Both the position numbers and the translations under genes were made by a program. Positions 56,410-64,000 of a stretch of 64,000 nt of DNA are shown here, piece by piece (position 1 is the first letter of the stretch; each line of letters starts with the position of its first letter). The notes under the pieces were generated by a model. It was not told where the DNA came from. It was given only the letters and a program-made list of their open reading frames with translations, and ran no database searches. The stretch is from Umbilicaria muhlenbergii (Eukaryota; Ascomycota; Lecanoromycetes; Umbilicariales; Umbilicariaceae). The stretch covers positions 2,678,648 through 2,742,647 of the forward strand of contig KK106985.1 of the NCBI GenBank assembly GCA_000611775.1, in the 5' to 3' direction.

Positions 56410-57737
56410 TGAGAGTTCCCTGGGGTATTGTCGTCACTGTGGGTGCTTCAAGTGAGCACAGTGGGAAGGCGGAGCTCGAAGAACAGCAGTGACATGTATA
56501 ATGCGACAAACGGGTAGAGCGTTTCCACAATGTTTTCGATGGATACGACGCCTCCTGCTCGATATTGTCAAATGAGGTGGCGCTGGCCGCGCGAGGCTCC
56601 GAGTCAAGTTCAGCCAGCTCAAGGGGAGCAGACGACGCTGCAAGGCACCGATGGACCCGAAAGGCAAGATGCTCGTTGATGCTGTCGGAGTGTAATTTGG
56701 TTGCAACCGGCAGTACAATGGTGATGTGCTTGTGTGCTTGACTCGAGAACGTTAAGGAGGAGGGGGGTGACGCTCTCTCTTTTATTTGGGAGTAGACGGC
56801 CTCGATAGTGGCGTAGCAGCTGGTTTGTATTCACACAAAAGCACGGACCAGTTCGTGACAATGTTGGCTTCGGCAAAGGATGCACAGATGCGTCCTCCCC
56901 CTGAGAGCTCCTCTGCCCGAGCGGTGTAAATGTAGTGGCTCTCGTGAGGCGCTAGGGACTGAGCCTCGCACTGGAGAGGCCAGTTAGCGAGCTTCTACCA
57001 AAAGCGGGTCCTCGTACGTCTACCATTTGCGTGTTCAGGCAACTTTCTAAGCAAGTGACGTGTTTCATTGGTCTCGCCAGTGCCAGTGACAGCCAAGCGA
57101 CTGGCAAAGACAGATTCTCTAGATTCCGGTGCTGATCTGCGGACTTACCTTAGCTTTGAACTCAACAGAGACTAGAGGCATTGAGAGACGCAGGCTCAGG
57201 AAGGTAGTATCTGCGGACTTAGTCATCAATCGGTGAAGGTACAGATCCCGCAAGTCTGATTGGTCGGGCGGCATACTCATATATGAAGTAGGCAAATGGC
57301 AGACTTTTGGGCAGCGCCTCGTAGTATCTATCAACGCGAGCAAATACAAAAAAACATTCATTATTGACACGGATACAGAAATAGAGAGCTCGATTGCTTT
57401 CATAGCCAGAACCAGCCTTATATCCGTTGTAGTAGTGAAGCCACCTCTCCCAGTAGCAGCGGCGTGGGGTGAGGACGGAGGCGAGGGGGGAGGCTCTAAT
57501 CGTGCCACACACCAATAATCGGTTTCGCTTATTATTTGGTGTGTGGCACGATTAAGGCTAGCGAGTTTGAATGCAAGCCGACTTGTAGTGCGGCGAAGTC
57601 AAAGCTGCGATCCTTCTCTTGCTGTCAACGAAGCGCCTTTCTGTAGGCTGTCTTCATTCCCAAAAATCTCCTTTGCGACATCGTTGCACCAGACGATCGC
57701 AGTGGCATGTGACAACCTTCTCTTTGAGAGCCGCAAC
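56410..57737. other. intergenic; contains a long perfect hairpin
   Basis: No gene supported. A minus-strand open frame (57119-57508) has no family features and ends at the hairpin at 57497-57554. Confidence 0.4.
57497..57554. repeat. 18-bp perfect inverted repeat (hairpin)
   Basis: 57497-57514 (TAATCGTGCCACACACCA) is the exact reverse complement of 57537-57554. The 22-base spacer itself begins ATAA and ends TTATT, so the stem can extend by a few pairs. No T-run follows on either side, so it does not look like a Pol III terminator. Confidence 0.9.
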
Positions 57738-58513
57738 TATGGTACCATACCTTGCGACAGTGTCATATCTACCTTCCATCCTCAGTGCTGTCCTCATCGG
57801 TCATTATGACCCTTCACATTCAGCAGCACAACCTTCAGGCTTGGAGGTGATACTTTCCACTCATCTTCCTTCCAAGGTACTTTGCTCAGCAAACAGGAGA
57901 ACCTAGACAATTCAATGTATGCTCACCTCATCTAGTTTTTTCATGGACTTGAAATGCCAACCTTCATTCTACATCCTTCACCCGGCCTCTATGCTATTGC
58001 TTGCCCGATTTACGCTCTCACCACCTTGTCATTCTATCAACTACACAAAGCAGACCACTACCAAGACCACTACCTTACGACCGGTGTCATCTTGAGCCTT
58101 TTATCCAGCCTCCTTCTTCCGACACAAACTTCGATCCCCGAGAGGTTGCAAATCTGTCTACCATTCGGTGTCAGCCTGGCGCTGCTCGTGAGTGCTATGA
58201 TGCATAGGTTACTGAGATCTCCACGGCCGGAGCCTAGTCAATCCAATGAGGAAACGAGATACCCAGACGAGAAGTACTCTTCAGGTGCTTGAGAAGGAGG
58301 CTTCGAGGAGACTTGGACCCAGCAATAGGCAGGAGGACTTCGCGTGCTATCTACTTTCTAAAGGGGTTGTTCCCACTCTACATTGCATGGAGCGTGGCGT
58401 TGGCGCTAAGGGCTTGGAATGGTTCTCGTCATACGTCCTTCAGCGTAATGGTCATGTCGACCGTTGGGGCTGCACACACAGCGTATGTTGCGGATGCACG
58501 CTCGGATTGCTGA
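57738..58513 (+). CDS. probable multi-pass membrane protein, exons not resolved
   Basis: Not recognised. Three blocks look like one membrane protein: MVPYLATVSYLPSILSAVLI from 57738; FHGLEMPTFILHPSPGLYAI with ALTTLSFYQL, TTGVILSLLSSLLLP and ICLPFGVSLALLVSAMM (about 57940-58225); and GRRTSRAIYFLKGLFPLYIA to a stop at 58513. The first two can be joined by a GT-AG intron (from the GTGATA after GGCTTGGAG, or from a later GT, to CATCTAG at 57931). The last block is in another frame, so one more intron or a frame break is needed around 58230-58290. It could be a pseudogene. Confidence 0.35.
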
Positions 58514-59492
58514 CCGTACAATACTTGATACTTCTACTTTTGAGTTATCAGTCGGAAAGAAGTAACCCTCATCTGTTCTCTCAAAGCTTCTTAGATCTCC
58601 TTTCTGTAGACCGACTCATGACGACAGTGTGTTTTCGAACAGGTAAAGAGCCGCCGTGATCATGGTTTACGGACCCTCAATATACGTCACAATTTATGCC
58701 GGGGATTTTCAGCAGCGAAGCAAGAACGAAGAGCAAATTTGTTCAGAAAAGGCAAGGATGTAGTCCCACAGTTCAACGTCTTCAATTTTCAGCATCTGCG
58801 GGTTTAGCTTTGAAACTCTCTATCCTAACTGGATATTGAATGAGGCCTCCTCATCAAATCTCTGCTACTTATTCCCATGGCTCGCCCGAAGGCTTTTCGA
58901 GCCATTACCCCAGCGGTGGCAACACCATAAGCTACATCAAATCGAGACAGCTCCCTGCTCGTACCACACTCAACTATCTCACCTCTACGCAGAGCTCATG
59001 CTAACAATGGGCTCAAGGCTACCGATAGTCACGATGGCCTTGGCAGTGTTGACCGCCGAACCAAACAGCCTATACCAAAGCTTGCACACAACGACAGGGG
59101 TAGAGCCAGATGCACCACTCGACTATTGACGAAAGCCATCACAAGGCGAGAGGATCCACACATCAACGACGATAATGACATTGTTATGTATACAGAATCA
59201 TCCGCCATTATCCAAGTATACCGTGCGAATCAACACCAAAACCCCACCACAACGTTTCCCTCCCCACAAAAACCCCAGCCCGCATCCCGCTTACGATCCC
59301 AAACCCCTCCTGCCGTTCCCCTTCATTTTACCCTCTTTATTTACCCCATCGGCTACCCCCGGCAATTACCCCTCTCCCCTACCTTCCCTTTAGGCCCTCC
59401 AATCCTCCATCCCCTCACCCCCCCATCTCACCCTTTCCTCCCCGCTTCCCCTCCCCTCCCCTTCTCCCTTCCCCGGCTTCTCCTCCCCACAT
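58514..59492. other. intergenic, pyrimidine-rich toward the right
   Basis: No gene supported. 59220-59490 is C-rich on the plus strand. Confidence 0.4.
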
Positions 59493-60768
59493 TCACGAAA
59501 TACTCACAACACAAGGCCCCGCCAACATTCCCTCCGTCAACGCCGTCACATTCAAGCCTCCCTTCTGCGCCGTGAGGACCGCAAACGCCAACCCGCTCAT
59601 CCCCGGCGGTGTTGTTGTCGCGACTGTTCCATCGTCTCCTACGGTCGCTTCGGTGTAGATGGGCGTGTTGGCTTGGTTCAGCCAGCCGATGTAGAGGGGG
59701 GTGAGGGGGGAGGAGGGGGCGGAGGAGGTGGGGAGGAGGAGATGGTAGGGCGGGGGCAGGGAGAAAGTGATGCTAGGGAAAGGGGGTGGGGTAGTCGTGT
59801 CGGCGGTAAGGAAAGAGGAGGTGGAGTTGGTGGGGGAGATGGTGGTTGAATCGGCCACAGGGGAGGTCGCATCAGCAGTCGTATCCGCACACCGCCGACT
59901 CACACCGGAATCGGTAGACGGCCCAATCCTCAGCGGCGGAAACCACGCAAACTCCACCGGCGTCGGACATGACCCCGGCACCACGTACGGAAACACAAGA
60001 TTCAGCGCCCACGTCGTGGAAATACGCGTGTCGAAGGGGGATGGGTTCGGCACTTGGTTCGACGCCGCGCTCCGGAAGAAGGCGTCGTGGCGCGCTTCGA
60101 CTGTCACGAGGGAGGTCAGGCTGGGGAGGAGCGAGGGGGCGATGAAGGCGAGGGTGGCGGCGATGTCGAGGATGGCGCCGATGTTGACGGTTGTTAGGAC
60201 TTGGGCAAGGGAGAAGAAATCGGACGTGTTGGTTACGGGGAATTGGTAGGTGCAGGGTGGGATGCTGGAGTGGTTGTAGGCGGTTAGGATGGAGGTGAGG
60301 GTTGCGACGTGGACTTGTTCTTGCTGGACGGTTCGTTTCTTTCTTTAGTATGGACGAGGTGGGAGGGATGGATGTGGTGAAGGGGAGTGAGGGCTGTGAC
60401 AATGTTGGTGATGCCAAACAGAGACATACAGCAGCGACTTTCCGGACTACCTCGAGCGTCCCCGCCGGATAGCCATCTGTACCCCATTCCGTCAGATTCT
60501 CCACCCCGGATTTGAAGAAGCTGGCTTCGAGGTTCGCGAGGAAATTGGCGATCCAAAACTGCGCGATCACTATATCGGTCACCTGTGCCGGCAAGGGCGC
60601 GTTCGGTACATCACCGCCAGCAGTGTCGATCACGCCCTTCGGGAGAGTGCTGTTGGAGGGGAAGACTAGGCGGCCGGTGCTGTTGGAGGAGGCAAGTTGG
60701 TGGGGAGCGGCGAGGACGATGGAGGAGGAGACCAGCAGGAGGAGGGAGGTTAGGGTAGAGGAATGCAT
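59493..60768 (-). CDS. Rds1-like secreted protein with ferritin-like domain
   Basis: Two exons, 60768-60430 and 60323-59493, with a 106-nt intron, give 389 residues. A signal peptide covers about the first 20 residues (MHSSTLTSLLLLVSSSIVLA). The Ferritin_2 domain is clear: TDIVIAQFWIANFLANLEAS, FFKSGVENLTEWGTDGYP, EVVRKVAA joined across the intron to QEQVHVATLTSILTAYN, then IPPCTYQFP, IGAILDIAATLAFIAPSLL, VTVEARHDAFFRSAASNQVP and a long Ser/Thr/Pro-rich part. Glu and His positions of the four-helix bundle are kept (NLEASFF, EQVH, EARHDAF). Family members such as S. pombe Rds1 are stress-induced surface proteins, but metal binding has not been shown here. The C-terminal half has several Pro-rich runs. 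Confidence 0.88.
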
Positions 60769-61429
60769 GGTTTGTGTGATGCATCAGATGGAGATTGGGA
60801 GGTGGGGAGATGGAGGTTATGAAACACTTGGGAAGAAGGGAGTGGATAGTCTTCTATGAAGGACGTGGTAGATGTGTTTCAACGGTTTCTTTAGTACATG
60901 TATCGGCTGACAGGCAGGAAAACATATAGTGAAAACGGGCCTTTACGCCGACGACCTTCTGTGTATTTTTCATTCATTCTTGCTGGATCACACAAGGAGC
61001 TTTCACTGTACACTGCACACTTCAAGCGGCCAGGCACCGACAACATGAACCCATGTCAACGTTCCTGTTGCACAAGAGGCTATTTTGGTGAATGCTGATG
61101 GTAGTGGGCCATGGCACATGGATACCATTCCGATCTGGTCCAGATCCGTCGAGGGATAAGTTGCTGTGGTTGCTTCGCATTAGCATCTCAGAACATGGTG
61201 CTAGGTGTAAGCATCTCAAGTCAACTCGAACGCGATGATCTTAGATGTGAACATAGGTTCGGCAGCGTTGTATGTACTATAATGTCGCGCTCCATATCGA
61301 TTCCGAGCAAAAGACACCATCGGCGTCTTGGAAATAAGAAATGATAGATAGATCAAACGATGTACTTATGGATAAATTATCTGGATATTCGAGCATCAAG
61401 TGCGAACCCTCGATCTCATCCAAGTATAT
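60769..61429. other. intergenic, nothing recognised
   Basis: Upstream region of the Rds1-like gene and 3' flank of the permease gene. Confidence 0.45.
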
Positions 61430-63262
61430 TCAGAGGGTATAGATAAACTCTGGATTCTCCCTGTCCGTCAGATCCAACCACTCCTGGTTCTCCAACTTGC
61501 GATAACTCGGTTGTGCCCTGAACGCAGCCTTCTTTCTGTTCTGATGCCGACAGTACCACCAGATGAAAACCAGGTCCACGATACATGCAGCCCAACAAAC
61601 GATGATAGTAATCTCGGCGGGCTCGTAGCGTGGAGCATCCTTTGGGCGAAATGTCTGGGGTCCTAAGAAGATGCGGTCAGCTACACTCCCCGATATGATC
61701 GAAGAAGCCAGACATACCAATGATATTGCCAGCGCAGTAAGAGATGAGGTATATCGCAGCCACAGTGGTTTTCTTGGTGTATCCAGCGACGTTTGTGGCT
61801 ATCAACGACAATAGCGCGACAAAAGGCGTTGGACTGGCTTGGGTCATGTAGTATCCTGCAAGACGCCCTCCGTTATTCGATAACGGTAAAGCAACAATGA
61901 GGAGCATGCCAGTGATCGCAACGACCATCCCGGAGCAGCTGATTAGAATTCTATGGCCGAATCGATCGCCAAGATACCCGCAAAGGATCAGGGACACGAC
62001 TTCCACCGCACCGCCCGGAGCACCGTAGAGTAGACTTTCCTCCGGAGTATAGCCGAACGATACGATGAGTTGACTGAAAAAGTTCGAGATACCTCCATTG
62101 GGAATATCGGCCGTACAGGCGTAAAATGCGAAAGCCCACGTCATAGGGTCGGTCAGCGCCTCTTTCAATTGATACATCTTGAAATGTTTGTTCCCTATGC
62201 CTTGTTGGTTGATGCGCACGCGCTCAACTGCGAGTCTGCGATCGTCTTTGCTAAGCCATCGAGCATTAAGTTGATTGTCTGGCATCACAAAGAGGAAGAT
62301 ACATCCAACCGCGGAAGTCAGGAGGCCAGTAACAAGGAAGACGATCTTCCAAGGAGCAATGGTGGAGCCGTGCAGGCGCGTGCCTTTGGCGATGGCATAA
62401 GCTACTAGGCCTCCGAAGATCTGCGCGAAACCATTGAAGCTGAACCAGGTGCCGGTTCGTAAACCTTGCTCTCTCTTCGTGTACCACTGTGGAGGATTAG
62501 CCCTTGTGGCTCCGGGTAAGCTCAATCATTTAGACATGCCTGAGAGGTAAAAAGCGCGAAACCAGGTGTAACAGCCGCCTCGAACACACCCAGGAAGAAT
62601 CGAACCACGACAGCTCCTGCAAAGTTCTTGACTGCCGCCATGCAACAAAGTACCAAGCCCCACATTATGATACATAGCGAGGAATACTTGGCTAAGGGTA
62701 GGCGTTGTAACAGTCTGTTGGTCGGGTATTCCCAAGCAAGGTAACCTATACTATTGTAAGCTCCAGTTCGTGTTCAATTGTGGATCGGAGGACCTCCATA
62801 CCGAAGTAAAACATACTGCCAAGCCATTGGTAGTTATCACCCTTGAGTCCAATGTCCTTGCGAATTCCCATGACACTGGCATACGAGAGGGTGGTCTCTA
62901 GAGCGTTTATCAGCTTATCAAGCCATTGACAGTGTGAGACATTGCACATACTGTCCAAGTAATTGAGACCATAGATCACACAGAGAAGCTGTACGAATGT
63001 TATCAGCATCATCCAGCCCAAAATTCCTTAACCTTGGGTGTAGATATACTGGCATGAGATTCAGGTCAATCTTCCGCAACAGCCTCTTATTCGTTGCCTC
63101 GTCCAAGACCAATATTTCGCCCTCACGGCCAGCAAACGCCTTCATAGCCTCGTCCGCATCATTGGCATGTTTCAGCACCTTATCGGGAGCGGTGCCAGTG
63201 ACCTTGGGGGATATGGTCTCCTTCTCCATATCTAGTGGGATGGCAGCCTTTTCCGAAGCCAT
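61430..63262 (-). CDS. MFS anion:cation symporter, Dal5/allantoate permease-like
   Basis: Six exons (63262-63050, 62988-62952, 62897-62802, 62745-62540, 62486-61718, 61662-61430) give 517 residues, in frame throughout. A plasma-membrane transporter of small organic anions (allantoate, ureidosuccinate, nicotinate-type substrates in this family). Signature text: LLRKIDLNLMPLLCVIYGLN, NYLDKTTLSYASVMGIRKDI, QWLGSMFYFGYLAWEYPTNR, NFAGAVVVRFFLGVFEAAVT, SQWYTKREQGLRTGTWFSFN, GYLGDRFGHRILIS and AGNIIGPQTFRPKDAPRY. Twelve hydrophobic segments fit. The N-terminal 65 residues and the C-terminal ~45 are cytoplasmic and charged. Intron 4 (62539-62487) has a GC donor (CAG/GCATGT) instead of GT; its use is required to keep the conserved SQWYTKRE join. 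Confidence 0.93.
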
Positions 63263-63749
63263 TGTCCTTAACTTCTGGAGGAGGCTTCAGCGATGGCTAT
63301 ATAGCCACGGCGTGGGAGGTGAGCAGGAAGACAGTATCTCCCTAATCTTGGACAATCGCAACTCGTTATCAGTACGGTATCGGCTTGCGGTTCGGCCTTG
63401 ACGTAGCACAGCGCGCATGCTGCATATCAGACCTGGTGTGTTCGAGCCCATGCAAGTAGACGCCATGATCGGCAGTTGTTATGCCTGAAGGCAGATAGTC
63501 GTGGCCCTCGTTGGTGGAAGAAAGAGGGGAAATGTAGGTGTTCGAGGTATGGCCAAACAGGAAGGTCAGGGACAGCTTGGCAGCATTAATAAGCAGAGTC
63601 GTCGATAGCATGGCTTGACGCGGCGAGGAGGAGCGTCTGTACTCTTTCAAGCTCGCCGTGCGTAAGGATCGACTCGTGTAGTTGAAATTGGCACCCCAAA
63701 CCTGCGATCATATGGTTCCTCAAGGAGCGGGATACAGCACTAGGAGACG
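63263..63749. other. short intergenic region
   Basis: Divergent space between the permease and the partial gene at the right edge. Nothing else recognised. Confidence 0.4.
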
Positions 63750-64000
63750 ATGGATATATCCCGTGTAGCTCTTTCCATGGCCATTACATCTGTCACTGCG
63801 TTTTTCTCGAGCGTTGAAACAGCCACCTTCGAGCTACTGCTCCCTCTATCGAGTCAGGTTTCTCCATCGCATGCCAAGTCACGAGCAGGAGAAGAGCTCG
63901 CGGGCATTTATGACGGTGCTTTGAAACGGAATCGGAAGAAACCCACCGCATATCGCGTTTCGAAGGAACTGATTTCGCCGTATGTGAAAACTTTCTTTGC
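63750..64000 (+). CDS. 5' end of a gene cut by the window edge
   Basis: An ATG at 63750 opens a frame that stays open to the last base (83 codons). It begins MDISRVALSMAITSVTAFFS and continues ETATFELLLPLSSQV, KSRAGEELAGIYDGALK and AYRVSKELISPYVKTFF. A second ATG (MAITSV) lies nine codons in. The even mix of residues and the lack of stops suggest coding, but I recognise no family. Confidence 0.45.
   Translation, partial: MDISRVALSMAITSVTAFFSSVETATFELLLPLSSQVSPSHAKSRAGEELAGIYDGALKRNRKKPTAYRVSKELISPYVKTFF

Noticed and set aside
58836-59575. Two plus-strand frames (97 and 149 codons)
   Set aside because: The second is pyrimidine-tract translation; the first has no family feature.

Overview
This window is nuclear DNA of a filamentous ascomycete (Pezizomycotina). 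Genes carry short GT-AG introns of about 50-150 nt. The gene set is typical of that group: a RasB/Ras2-type GTPase with its fungal insertion, an ApsA/Num1-type cortical protein, an Rds1-like ferritin-fold protein, a fungal NucA/NucB secreted nuclease, a Dal5-like permease, and an EST1-domain protein. A Dothideomycete is my best guess, but only from the style of the genes and repeats. Gene models were spliced by hand; those given with exon coordinates keep one open frame through every junction.

Layout: 0-9 kb holds part of an unidentified gene, a SET-domain protein, an unidentified exon cluster, a small GPI-type cell-wall protein, and a long purine-rich tract with no convincing gene. 9-25 kb is accessory in character: an intact PD-(D/E)XK-like gene, a deleted second copy of it, a Helo-like/DUF6590 gene, a small secreted protein, a Tc1/mariner-type element nested in an older inverted-repeat element, a broken methyltransferase, and an intact methionine aminopeptidase 2. 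24-34 kb has an ACSS3-like acyl-CoA synthetase and then about 7 kb of sparse DNA with a tRNA-like locus and a 292-bp inverted-repeat element. 34-50 kb carries ras2, a decayed and an intact DUF6924-like gene, the NucA/NucB nuclease, a haloacid dehalogenase and the num1/apsA-like gene. 50-64 kb has a low-complexity Ser-rich protein, a cluster of minisatellites, an EST1-like membrane protein, an Rds1-like protein, a Dal5-like permease and the start of a gene cut by the window edge.

How the parts relate: most genes look like independent housekeeping or secreted-protein genes with no cluster logic. The structured exception is 9.2-24.2 kb. There a segment carrying the PD-(D/E)XK-like gene and the neighbouring DUF6590 gene exists in two copies, and each copy has lost a different internal part. 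Copy 1 keeps the nuclease-like gene and only a 134-bp scrap of the DUF6590 gene; copy 2 keeps the DUF6590 gene and only the two ends of the nuclease-like gene.
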